Shown: one piece after another, positions 39,928 to 47,899 of the stretch
Numbering within the stretch: the stretch's first letter is position 1
Layout of the letters: each line of letters begins with the position of its first letter
Assembly (NCBI RefSeq): GCF_014203235.1
Contig: NZ_JACHIN010000001.1
Location: 1,302,001 to 1,366,000 of the forward strand
Length of the DNA stretch: 64,000 nt
Direction: 5' to 3'
Source: Nonomuraea endophytica
GTDB taxonomy: Bacteria; Actinomycetota; Actinomycetes; Streptosporangiales; Streptosporangiaceae
Translations under genes and position numbers: made by a program
Notes under the pieces: generated by a model
The model's input: the letters and a program-made list of their open reading frames with translations, nothing else
Database searches by the model: none
What the model was told of the DNA's origin: nothing

Positions 39928-39988
39928 TGTCAACGCTTGTTGGCATCAGTCTGCGCCCGGCGTGCTGGCGATGTCAACACTTGTTGGC
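39928..39988. promoter_or_regulatory. Paired TetR operator sites
   Basis: TGTCAACGCTTGTTGGC (39928-39944) and TGTCAACACTTGTTGGC (39972-39988) differ at one base and lie 44 bases apart in direct orientation. Each contains a CAACA-NN-TGTTG-type palindrome. The first abuts the monooxygenase ribosome site and the second precedes the TetR start by 15 bases. Confidence 0.75.
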
Positions 39989-40002
39989 CTACAATCGTTG
40001 AC

Positions 40003-40545
40003 ATGAGAAGGAGCTCCGCGGACACCAAGGCCGTCATCCTGGCCGCGGCCAGGGAACGCTTCGCCGCCGACGGCTACGAGAAGGCCACGATCCGGTCAAT
40101 CGCCGGTGACGCCGGGATCGATCCGGCGATGGTGATGCGCTACTTCGGCAACAAGGAGAAGTTGTTCGCCGCCGCCGCACACATCGACCTGAAATTTCCG
40201 GACTTCTCGGCTGTGCCGCGGGACCAGATCGGCGCCCGGCTCGTAGCCCACTTCCTCGGCCTGTGGGAGCACAACGAGGCCCTCCAGGTGCTCCTGCGCA
40301 CCGGCGTCACGAACGAGGCGGCCGCCGAACGCATGCGCGACATCTTCGCCACCCAGCTGGCCCCCGTCATAGCCACCCTGACCGGCCCCGACCAGGCCCC
40401 CATCCGCGCCGGTTTGGCCGCCTCCCAGATCCTGGGGCTGGCCCTCGCCCGATACATCCTGAAATTTCCACCCATCGTGGCCATGCCCCGCGACGACCTC
40501 ATCCACTGGATAGCCCCCACCATCCAGCGCTACCTCTGCGACTGA
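40003..40545 (+). CDS. TetR-family transcriptional regulator
   Basis: A 180-residue regulator. The helix-turn-helix is VILAAARERFAADGYEKATIRSIAGDAGIDPAMVMRYFGNKEKLF in residues 11-55. The C-terminal domain resembles the TetR_C_ 17/19 type (LLRTGVTNEAAAERMRDIF). It is divergent from the flavoprotein monooxygenase with two near-identical palindromic sites between, so it most likely represses that gene and itself. The ATG at 40003 is the first codon that gives the family N-terminus. Confidence 0.93.
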   Translation: MRRSSADTKAVILAAARERFAADGYEKATIRSIAGDAGIDPAMVMRYFGNKEKLFAAAAHIDLKFPDFSAVPRDQIGARLVAHFLGLWEHNEALQVLLRTGVTNEAAAERMRDIFATQLAPVIATLTGPDQAPIRAGLAASQILGLALARYILKFPPIVAMPRDDLIHWIAPTIQRYLCD

Positions 40546-41012
40546 CCCCGCGGCCGCCCTCCCCACACGACGCGCCCCGGCCCAGCGGCACCCTCGGGGC
40601 GACCCACACGTGAGGCACGCCCGCGCGGACACCCCGTCAGGCGCGCCCGATCCGTCAGCGTCACGAGAGCCTCGGCCTGAGGCGCTCAGGGCGGGCGTAG
40701 GGGATCGCCAACCGGCCGAATGCTCAGAGGCCGGCGGACAGGACGCTGGGCAGGCGAGGAGGGCAGAGGGGGCCGAGGGCGGGCCGAGGGCGGGCCGGGG
40801 GCGGGCCGGGGGCGGGCCGGGGGCGGGCCGGGGGGCTGCGAGGAGGGCGGCGAGGGCGATCGGGAGAGGCGGGCTGGAAGGGGTGGCCGGAGTGGCTGGG
40901 AGGGGGGCTGGGGGAGGTTTGGGGTGGGTGGGGGCGTTACGGGGGGATCACGACTGTGACTCGAAGCTCTTGCCGGCCGAACAACCGCAAATCCGGAGCC
41001 GTCGATGAGTGC
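40546..41012. other. GC-extreme intergenic region with tandem repeats
   Basis: No convincing gene here. A G-rich 11-bp tandem array lies at 40770-40835, and the rest is compositionally skewed with many G runs on the plus strand. Confidence 0.5.
40770..40835 (+). repeat. Six tandem copies of an 11-bp G-rich unit
   Basis: Unit GGGCCGGGGGC, first two copies with A in place of one G. Six contiguous copies fill 66 bp. The G runs could form quadruplexes. Confidence 0.8.
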
Positions 41013-42380
41013 ATGAGGTACGCGTGGCTGTGCCATCCCGCGACGCTCGTCGCCGCGTTGCTGTTACTCGTCAACGACCACCTGCTCAAGCAGGCCTGGC
41101 CGGGGTTCGTCACCGGCAAGCTGAGCGACGTCGCCGGGCTGGTCGTCGCCGCTCCCCTGCTGTCCCTCCTGCTGCTGCGCAAGGCGGACCTGGCGGCCAC
41201 CCTGCTCACCGGTGCGCTGTTCACCCTCGTGAAAACCACCGAGACGGGCGCGGAGGCCGCCTCCCTTGCCTGGAGCTTCGTCGCGGGGCCCTCGCATGTT
41301 CTGGCCGATCCCAGCGACCTCCTGGCCCTGCCCGCGCTCGGGCTGGCGTGGTGGATCAGGAAGCACGAGGCGCCCCGGAGGTGGCTGGCGGTGGTGGGGG
41401 TGCCGCTGGCCGTACTGGCCGTGACCGCCACCAGCGCGGTGGAGAGTCCGCCCGCGGCGGACGTGGTGCGGGTCGACGGCGAGCGGATCACGGTGACGGG
41501 GACCTGGGCGTCCGGCAACGTCTCCACGGACGGCGGGCGCACCTGGCGGCTCGCGCCCGACAACGCCCATGACACGAAGGGGCAGAGGTCGATGTGCGTG
41601 CCGCGGGAGCCGCGGCGCTGCTACTGGGTGCGCGGCGACGGCGTCAGGGTCATGCAGTCGGACGATGCCAGCGTGACCTGGCAACCGTCGTGGGAGCTCT
41701 CCCCCGGACGGCTCGAAATACTCGAACGGGCCTATGGCGAGCGGGTGTCCTCGGTGTCGCTGGCGGTTCAGGCGACGGCGCGGGGTCACGTGGTCGTCGT
41801 GGCGAACGGGCGGGACGGCGTGGCCGTACGGGATGAGAGCGGGCGGTGGACGCGGCTCGGGTACGACCCGTCGGGAGAGCTGACCGTGCGGGCCGCCACG
41901 GCGGTGGACGGCGGTGCGGAGGTCTCCGGCGAGCTCGCCGTCGCGCTGCTGGCCGGGCTGTGGGTGACCGTGACGGGGCTCATGGTCGCGGCCAGGGGCA
42001 GGCGCAGGATCGCCACCCACTGGGTCGCGCCCGCACTGGCGACCATGGGCGTGCTGCCTTACCTGTTGCTCGATCCGGAGGAGGGCGGCGTCCCCGCTCT
42101 GCTGTGGCTGGCCGGTGGGCCGCTCCTGCTCGCCGCGGTCGTGCTCGCGATCGTGGAGTCGGTCCTCGCGAAGATCCCCTCCACCGCACTCTGGCGGGCC
42201 CTGGGCACGGGGGTGCTGGTCGCGCTGGGCATCGCGGCGCCGTTCCGTGGGTGGGCGTTCGGGTGGCCCGACTCCTATGACGTGGCGCTCGCCATGGCCG
42301 CGTTCTTCGCCGTCGCCATCGGCGCCCTCGGGCTGACCCTGGTACGGCGGAGCGTCCGCGACCCCGCCGAGCGGACATGA
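41013..42380 (+). CDS. Polytopic membrane protein with BNR-like extracytoplasmic domain (copy 1)
   Basis: A 455-residue protein. Residues 1-145 contain three or four membrane helices ([58 protein letters not shown]). Residues 150-300 are soluble, with Asp-box-like motifs NVSTDGGRTWR and SDDASVTWQ, as in sialidase/Ycf48-type propellers. The C-terminal 150 residues hold four more helices. The ATG at 41013 matches the start of its neighbour. Function unknown. It is followed by a paralogue with a 4-base overlap. Confidence 0.75.
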   Translation: MRYAWLCHPATLVAALLLLVNDHLLKQAWPGFVTGKLSDVAGLVVAAPLLSLLLLRKADLAATLLTGALFTLVKTTETGAEAASLAWSFVAGPSHVLADPSDLLALPALGLAWWIRKHEAPRRWLAVVGVPLAVLAVTATSAVESPPAADVVRVDGERITVTGTWASGNVSTDGGRTWRLAPDNAHDTKGQRSMCVPREPRRCYWVRGDGVRVMQSDDASVTWQPSWELSPGRLEILERAYGERVSSVSLAVQATARGHVVVVANGRDGVAVRDESGRWTRLGYDPSGELTVRAATAVDGGAEVSGELAVALLAGLWVTVTGLMVAARGRRRIATHWVAPALATMGVLPYLLLDPEEGGVPALLWLAGGPLLLAAVVLAIVESVLAKIPSTALWRALGTGVLVALGIAAPFRGWAFGWPDSYDVALAMAAFFAVAIGALGLTLVRRSVRDPAERT

Positions 42381-43831
42381 GGCGCGCCTGGTTATGCCAC
42401 CCGGCGACGCTCGCCTCGGCACTGGTCCTGCTGATCAACGACCACGTGCTCAAGGCGGCCTGGCCCGGCCTCGTGACCGGGAAACTGAGCGACGTCGCCG
42501 GGCTGGTGGTGGCCGCGCCGCTGGTGTCCCTGCTGTTCGCGCGCCGGGCGGATCTGGCCGCGACGGTGCTCACCGGGGTGGTGTTCACGCTGGTGAAGAC
42601 GACCGGGGCGGGCGCGGAGCTGGCGTCGGCTGCCTGGACGCTGGTCGCCGGACCATCGCGGGTGCTCGCCGACCCCACCGACCTGCTGGCCCTGCCCGCG
42701 CTCGGGCTGGCGTGGTGGATCAGGAAGCACGAGGCGCCCCGGAGGTGGTCGGCGGTGGTGGGGGTGCCGCTGGCCGTACTGGCGGTGGCGGCCACCGGGC
42801 CGGCGGGCGGGCCGCCCTCCGCCGAGAACGTCTACCTGGACGGCGGCCACATCGTGGTCACGGGTCGCTGGACCTTCGGCACGGTCTCCTCTGACGGCGG
42901 GCGGACCTGGCGTGCGGTGACCGGGAACGGGACAACCCCCAAGCCCCAGATCCTCGCGCCGCGGACCTCCGTCTGCGGCGCGGAGTTCTGCTACCGGATC
43001 GCCCCCGGCCGGCTCAAGGTCGAGCGGTCGGCCGACGGGGAAAGAACGTGGACGTCCGCATGGGAGGTGTCACCCGGGCGTACGGAGTGGCTGAAGCGGG
43101 GTCACGTCGGCGACGGGCGTCCCCGGGACCCGCGCTCGCTCGCCCTCGCCCTCCAGGAACGCCCGGACGGCCACGTGGTCGTCGTCGCCAACGGCCGGGA
43201 CGGCATCGTGGTCCGCGACACCGGCGGCACCTGGCGACGCCACGGCTACGGCGCCGACGGCGGCCTGAGCACCGGCGAGGCCACTCCGCTGACCGGGCCG
43301 GGCGAGCGGGTGGACGGCGAGATGCGCGTGGCCGTCCTGGCGGGGCTGTGGATGTTGCTCGCGGGCCTGGTGGCCGTGACGCCGGAGGTGGTCAGCTCCG
43401 GCCGGGTCATCCTGAGCTGCGGGCTGATCGGGGTGCTGCTCCTGCTGCCGTGGCGGTATGAGGAGTTCTTCGGCTACTACTCGCCGTTCAACCTGCCCGG
43501 CGTCGTGGGCGCGGCGGTGGGGGTGAACGGCGGGACCCTACTGGGCATCACGCTGGTGATTGCGGCGCTGGCCACCTGGCGGGAAGGCGCCGCGGTCGAC
43601 TCGGTGCGGGAAGCGCTGTACGTGGCCGTGCTGGTCTCGGCCGGGGTGGCGCTGCCGTTCCGTGGCTGGAGCGCGGGCTGGCCGGACGGCTACACGGCGG
43701 CGCTCGTCCTCGCGGGGCTCTTCGGCCTCGGCATCGGCGCGGCCGGGCTGGTGATCTTGCGGCGGAACGCGGTCCGGCGTTCCGCCGCGATCGGTTACTT
43801 GGCCGGCTCCAGCACGTCCAGCCCCAGGTAG
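42377..43831 (+). CDS. Polytopic membrane protein with BNR-like domain (copy 2)
   Basis: A 484-residue tandem paralogue of the preceding gene. The N-terminus ([50 protein letters not shown]) is nearly identical between copies, whereas the soluble domain has diverged but keeps [19 protein letters not shown] and DTGGTWR. The C-terminal helices are also divergent. Its ATG overlaps the first copy's stop, and its 3' end overlaps serS by 37 bases on the opposite strand. Confidence 0.75.
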   Translation: MRRAWLCHPATLASALVLLINDHVLKAAWPGLVTGKLSDVAGLVVAAPLVSLLFARRADLAATVLTGVVFTLVKTTGAGAELASAAWTLVAGPSRVLADPTDLLALPALGLAWWIRKHEAPRRWSAVVGVPLAVLAVAATGPAGGPPSAENVYLDGGHIVVTGRWTFGTVSSDGGRTWRAVTGNGTTPKPQILAPRTSVCGAEFCYRIAPGRLKVERSADGERTWTSAWEVSPGRTEWLKRGHVGDGRPRDPRSLALALQERPDGHVVVVANGRDGIVVRDTGGTWRRHGYGADGGLSTGEATPLTGPGERVDGEMRVAVLAGLWMLLAGLVAVTPEVVSSGRVILSCGLIGVLLLLPWRYEEFFGYYSPFNLPGVVGAAVGVNGGTLLGITLVIAALATWREGAAVDSVREALYVAVLVSAGVALPFRGWSAGWPDGYTAALVLAGLFGLGIGAAGLVILRRNAVRRSAAIGYLAGSSTSSPR

Positions 43832-45057
43832 GGGCGGAGCGCCTTGGGAACCACCACGGAGCCGTCGGCCTGCTGGTGGTTCTCCAGGATGGCCACGATC
43901 CAGCGGGTCGTGGCCAGCGTGCCGTTGAGGGTCGCGACGTGCTGCGGCTTGCCGTCCTTGTCACGGAAACGGACCGCCAGGCGGCGCGACTGGAACTCGG
44001 TGCAGTTGGAGGTCGAGGTCAGCTCGCGGTAGCGGCCCTGGGACGGGATCCAGGCCTCGCAGTCGAACTTGCGCGCCGCCGACATGCCCAGGTCGCCCGC
44101 GGCGGTGTCGATGATGCGGTACGGCACCTCGATCTTGGCCAGCATCTCCTTCTCCCAGGCCAGCAGGCGCTGGTGCTCGGCAGCGGCGTCCTCCGGGCGG
44201 ACATAGGTGAACATCTCCACCTTGTCGAACTGGTGGACCCGGATGATGCCGCGCGTGTCCTTGCCGTAGGAGCCCGCCTCGCGCCGGAAGCACGACGACC
44301 AGCCCGCATAACGAAGGGGCAGCTCGGCGCCGTCGAGGATCTCGTTGGCGTGGTAGCCGGCGAGCGCGACCTCCGAGGTGCCGACGAGGTAGAGGTCGTC
44401 GTCGGGCAGCCGGTAGATCTCCTTGTCGTGCGCGACGTGGAAACCCGTGCCCGCCATCGTCTCCGGACGCACCAGGACCGGGGTGATCATCGCGGTGAAC
44501 CCGGCCTCGATCGCGTGCTGCATGCCCATGTTGAGCAGAGCAAGCTGCAGGCGGGCGCCGACGCCCTTCAGGAAGAAGAACCGCGAACCCGACACCTTGG
44601 CGCCGCGCTCCATGTCGATGGCGTCGAGCGCCTCGCCGAGCTCCAGGTGGTCCTTGGGCTCGAAGTCGAACACCCGCGGCTCGCCGATCGTCTCCAGCAC
44701 GACGAAGTCGTCCTCGCCACCGTGCGGAGCCGCCTCCTCCACGATGTTGGGCACCGCGTGGGCCATCTCGTCGAGCTCGGCACCCAGTTGCTCGGCCTCG
44801 ACCTCGGCGGCCTTGACCTGCGCGGCGAGCTCCTTGGCCCGCTGCAGCAGCGCCTGCTTCTCCTCGCCCTGCGCCTTGGACACGGACTTGCCCATGGACT
44901 TCTGCTCGGCGCGCATGGTCTCGAACGAGGTCAGCGCGGATCGCCGCCGCTCGTCAAGGGCCAGCAGCTTGTCGACGATCGAGTCGTCCTCGCCCCGGGC
45001 GCGCTGCGACGCTCGCAGCCGCTCAGGGTCCTCCCGAAGTGTCCGCAGGTCAATCAC
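43795..45057 (-). CDS. serS: Seryl-tRNA synthetase
   Basis: A 420-residue class II synthetase of normal length. The N-terminal tRNA-binding coiled-coil arm is residues 28-105 ([41 protein letters not shown]). Motif 2 is [30 protein letters not shown] in residues 255-285 and motif 3 is [19 protein letters not shown] near 382-400. The TSEVAL substrate loop is at about 230. It charges tRNA-Ser, including the two tRNA-Ser genes in this window. It lies downstream of pheA on the same strand, as in other actinobacteria. Confidence 0.98.
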   Translation of the reverse strand: MIDLRTLREDPERLRASQRARGEDDSIVDKLLALDERRRSALTSFETMRAEQKSMGKSVSKAQGEEKQALLQRAKELAAQVKAAEVEAEQLGAELDEMAHAVPNIVEEAAPHGGEDDFVVLETIGEPRVFDFEPKDHLELGEALDAIDMERGAKVSGSRFFFLKGVGARLQLALLNMGMQHAIEAGFTAMITPVLVRPETMAGTGFHVAHDKEIYRLPDDDLYLVGTSEVALAGYHANEILDGAELPLRYAGWSSCFRREAGSYGKDTRGIIRVHQFDKVEMFTYVRPEDAAAEHQRLLAWEKEMLAKIEVPYRIIDTAAGDLGMSAARKFDCEAWIPSQGRYRELTSTSNCTEFQSRRLAVRFRDKDGKPQHVATLNGTLATTRWIVAILENHQQADGSVVVPKALRPYLGLDVLEPAK

Positions 45058-45238
45058 AGGCCAAGCGTACTCGGTCCCCCAGTTGCGGCAGGACCAAATA
45101 AAACCACCGCCCCCAACCCACTAACCGGCCGACGTGGGCCGTTGCGGCGGGCAGCCCGTCCGACGGGAGAAGCGACCCTCACGATCGGCGGTCACCTACG
45201 TCGGCGGGTGGCGGTGGTGCGGCTTGCCGTAATGGAAA

Positions 45239-45279
45239 AAGGGCTTGTAACGGAAAGAAGGGCTTGTGACAGAACAAGC
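45239..45279 (-). terminator. Duplicated AAGGGCTTGT motif and hairpin after pheA
   Basis: AAGGGCTTGTAACGGAA (45239-45255) and AAGGGCTTGTGACAGAA (45258-45274) are tandem near-copies. GCTTGT (45262-45267) and ACAAGC (45274-45279) form a hairpin just after the pheA stop, and the minus strand then runs into pyrimidine-rich CCTTCTTTCC, fitting a pheA terminator. Confidence 0.55.
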
Positions 45280-45281
45280 AC

Positions 45282-46202
45282 TCACAATCCACCGCGACGG
45301 ATCTGGGCTAGCCACGTGGTGGCCTCGGTGAAGGCGGCGTCGGTGGTGGCGGGCTTGATCTGGGTGGTGATGCCGTCGGCGCGCGGGTAGCTGCCGAGGA
45401 AGCGGACCTCGCCGCAGATCCGGTGCAGTCCAGAGATGGCCTCGCCGACGCGCGCGTCGGCCACGTGCCCCTCGAAGTCGAAGTGGAAGAAGTAGCGGCC
45501 GATCCCGTCGCCGGTGGGCCGCGACTCGATCCGGGTCAGGTTGACCCCGCGCACCGAGAACTCGGTCAGCATCTCCAGCAGCGCGCCCGGGTGGTCGTCG
45601 GCCAGGAAGACCACGAGCGTGGTGCGGTCGGAGCCGGTGGGCTCCGGCAGCGTGCCGGGGCGGGCGACGCGGACGAACCTGGTCACCGTGTCGGTCCGGT
45701 CGCCGATGTTGGCGGCGATCTCGACCAGGCCGTAGTGCTCTCCGGCGATGCGGGCGGCGATCGCGGCGTCGTACGGCGAGCCGGGCAGCGACACCTCCTG
45801 GGCCGCGGCGGCCGTCGAAGGGGCGGAGACCACGAAGGCGTCGGGAAGTTCGCGGTTGATGTAGCCGCGGCACTGCGTGATGGCGGCCGGGTGGGTGTAG
45901 ACGCGCTTGATGTGCACCATCTCGGTGTCGGGCCGGGCCAGCAGCGAGAACTGCACGGGCAGCAGCAACTCGGCGGTGATCAGCAGCGGCTCGCCCCACG
46001 CGAACTCGTCGAGGGTGGTGGTGATGCCGCCCTCCAGCGAGTTTTCCAGCGGGACGACCGCGCCGTCGGCCTCACCGGACCGTACGGCGTTGAGCGCGGC
46101 ACCGACGGTGGCGCAGGGCATGCGGTCGGCGTCGGGCTCCATGAGCCGCAGGGCTTCCTCGGTGAAGGTGCCCTCGGGTCCGAGATAGGCGATTCTGGGC
46201 AT
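45282..46202 (-). CDS. pheA: Prephenate dehydratase
   Basis: A 306-residue monofunctional enzyme: prephenate to phenylpyruvate in phenylalanine synthesis. The catalytic domain (residues 2-180) has RIAYLGPEGTFTEEAL, VVPLENSLEGGITTTLD and the TRF motif DTVTRFVRV. The ACT regulatory domain (about 195-275) contains NLTRIESRPT, the ESRP phenylalanine-binding signature, so feedback inhibition is expected. It is followed by a hairpin and serS on the same strand. The start ATG at 46202 gives the canonical N-terminus. Confidence 0.96.
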   Translation of the reverse strand: MPRIAYLGPEGTFTEEALRLMEPDADRMPCATVGAALNAVRSGEADGAVVPLENSLEGGITTTLDEFAWGEPLLITAELLLPVQFSLLARPDTEMVHIKRVYTHPAAITQCRGYINRELPDAFVVSAPSTAAAAQEVSLPGSPYDAAIAARIAGEHYGLVEIAANIGDRTDTVTRFVRVARPGTLPEPTGSDRTTLVVFLADDHPGALLEMLTEFSVRGVNLTRIESRPTGDGIGRYFFHFDFEGHVADARVGEAISGLHRICGEVRFLGSYPRADGITTQIKPATTDAAFTEATTWLAQIRRGGL

Positions 46203-46220
46203 GACACCAGAGTAACCAGC

Positions 46221-46643
46221 TCAGCGGCGTGCCATCTGTGGTTCTATCTCCGGGCCGAGTCCGAGTCTGGCCGCGCGCACCGCCTCCTCCTCTTCCGGGG
46301 CCAGCGGCGTCTGCCCCTTTCCGCCCACGACCGGCCGCACGTACGTGCGGGTCTCGGAGCGGCCGTTGATCGAGGTGAGGACGATGCCGTCGCCCAGGCC
46401 GTTGATCATCGCGATCGAGAACGAGAGCCTGCCGGTCATCTCCTCAAGGGCGTCGTAGCGGTAGACGGCGACGTCGCGGATCGCCTTGAGGTCGCCGCCC
46501 ATGGTGCTGACGGTGGACTGCCTGGCCAGCATCTGCTGGCAGTCCTGCACGGCCAGCCTGGCCTGCTTGAGGGCGACGTAGCCGATGACGACGCCGCTGA
46601 CGCCCGCGAGGACGCCGATCATGACCCATACGGTAACGAGCAC
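46221..46643 (-). CDS. DUF4446-family membrane-anchored protein
   Basis: A 140-residue protein. One membrane helix opens it (VLVTVWVMIGVLAGVSGVVIGYV), then a helical linker and a beta domain with the DUF4446 pattern VYRYDALEEMTGRLSFSIAMINGLGDGIVLTSINGRSETRTYVRPV in residues 67-112 and LAPEEEEAVRAA near the end. The function is unknown. GTG at 46643 is chosen to include the whole helix; ATG at 46622 is possible. It lies between the GT87 gene and pheA, all on the minus strand. Confidence 0.75.
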   Translation of the reverse strand: MLVTVWVMIGVLAGVSGVVIGYVALKQARLAVQDCQQMLARQSTVSTMGGDLKAIRDVAVYRYDALEEMTGRLSFSIAMINGLGDGIVLTSINGRSETRTYVRPVVGGKGQTPLAPEEEEAVRAARLGLGPEIEPQMARR

Positions 46644-46657
46644 AACACATAGGGTAA

Positions 46658-47839
46658 TCAGTTGCCCAAGATCCCGCGGCGTTTGGGCAACCAGGCGGCC
46701 AGGAGCCAGACGAGCGCGATCGCGCCCAGCCCGTATCCGTTCTGCACGATCTTGCCCAGGACCGGGCTGAGGACGGGGATCTCCAGCGCCTTGAGCGAGA
46801 CGCCCCACCAGGGGACCGGGACGACGTAGTACACCCAGACCCCGGCCGCCACCCACAGCCTGACCCGGTCGCGCCCGTCGCCGACGATCGCGCCCAGCAC
46901 GACGACGACCCAGGCCAGGTGGTGGATCCAGGCGACCGGCGACAGCAGCACCGCCATCAGGCCGGTGAGGGCGACCGCGGTGACCATGTCCTTCGCCTGG
47001 TACGCCCGGTAGGCGCCGCGGAAGCCGTACCAGCCGATGAAGGCGATGATCGCCACCCAGATCGCGGACGTCAGCAGGTCGGGCAGGTATAGCCGGATGA
47101 GCATGCCGCGCACGGACTGGTTGGTGGTGGCGGCGTTGGAGCCCAGGCGTTCGGGGTCGAGCAGCGCGGAGAACCAGAACTGGGCCGCGTCCTGCGGGAT
47201 GACGGCGAAGGGCAGCACCGTGAGCAGCGCGGCGACGAAGCAGGCCATCCAGAACGTGCGCCACTGCCGGGTGATCAGCAGGTAGATCAGGAAGACGCCG
47301 GGCGTGAGCTTGACCGCGGTGGCCAGGCCGATGAGGAAGCCGCGCGGCCACTTCGGCCGGACCGCCAGCAGGTCGGCCACGCACAACGCCACCAGCAGGA
47401 TGTCCACCTGCCCGAAGCGCACCTGGTCGCGGATGGGCATCAGGTAGGTGCAGCAGACCATGGCCAGCGCGAACAGCAGCGGCTTCCTGTCCGTCTCCGC
47501 CTGCTTGAAGGAGAACCAGACGGTCACGGCGAGGGCCGCGAAGACGCCGATCGTCCACACCCACTGCGCGGTGGTCCACGACATCATCGCCAGCGGTACG
47601 GCCAGCAGCGCCGCGATCGGCGGATAGGTGAACGGCAGCAGCTGCGGCGCGGGCGTGAAGAACTCGTAGACCGGCCGCCCCTCCCGGATCATCTCGCCAC
47701 CGGTGCGGTAGACGTCGAGGTCGACCAGCCGCTGGTCGTCGGGGTTGGTCAGCCAGTAGTCGACCAGCGGCCACGCCGCCAGCACGACCAGCGCCACCGC
47801 CGGCAACCACGTCCACCACTGCCGCTTGCCACCTGTCAC
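46658..47839 (-). CDS. GT87-type (DUF2029) polyprenol-phosphate mannosyltransferase
   Basis: A 393-residue membrane glycosyltransferase of the GT-C fold with about ten helices. The acidic pair near the first loop, DLDVYRTGGEMIREGRPVYEF (about residues 40-60), and FTYPPIAALLAVPLA are family landmarks, as is KLTPGVFLIYLL near 190. It transfers mannose from a polyprenyl phosphate to a glycolipid on the outer face of the membrane. The start is GTG at 47839. It is 14 bases upstream of the DUF4446 gene and divergent from the phosphatase-like membrane protein gene. Confidence 0.85.
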   Translation of the reverse strand: MTGGKRQWWTWLPAVALVVLAAWPLVDYWLTNPDDQRLVDLDVYRTGGEMIREGRPVYEFFTPAPQLLPFTYPPIAALLAVPLAMMSWTTAQWVWTIGVFAALAVTVWFSFKQAETDRKPLLFALAMVCCTYLMPIRDQVRFGQVDILLVALCVADLLAVRPKWPRGFLIGLATAVKLTPGVFLIYLLITRQWRTFWMACFVAALLTVLPFAVIPQDAAQFWFSALLDPERLGSNAATTNQSVRGMLIRLYLPDLLTSAIWVAIIAFIGWYGFRGAYRAYQAKDMVTAVALTGLMAVLLSPVAWIHHLAWVVVVLGAIVGDGRDRVRLWVAAGVWVYYVVPVPWWGVSLKALEIPVLSPVLGKIVQNGYGLGAIALVWLLAAWLPKRRGILGN

Positions 47840-47899
47840 GGTCTGGCACGTTACCGTGGCTCCAGTCGATCGAGGACGCACACTGCGGGGGTTGCGCTC

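Noticed and set aside
40770..40835. Tandem repeats considered as a CRISPR array
   Set aside because: Units are 11 bp and contiguous, with no spacers and no cas genes nearby.
40610..41008. A 132-codon frame over the G-rich array
   Set aside because: It is almost entirely Gly/Ala/Arg produced by the repeat and has no family resemblance.
45058..45238. A T-box leader for serS
   Set aside because: No T-box core sequence or specifier-loop arrangement can be recognised in the minus-strand leader.
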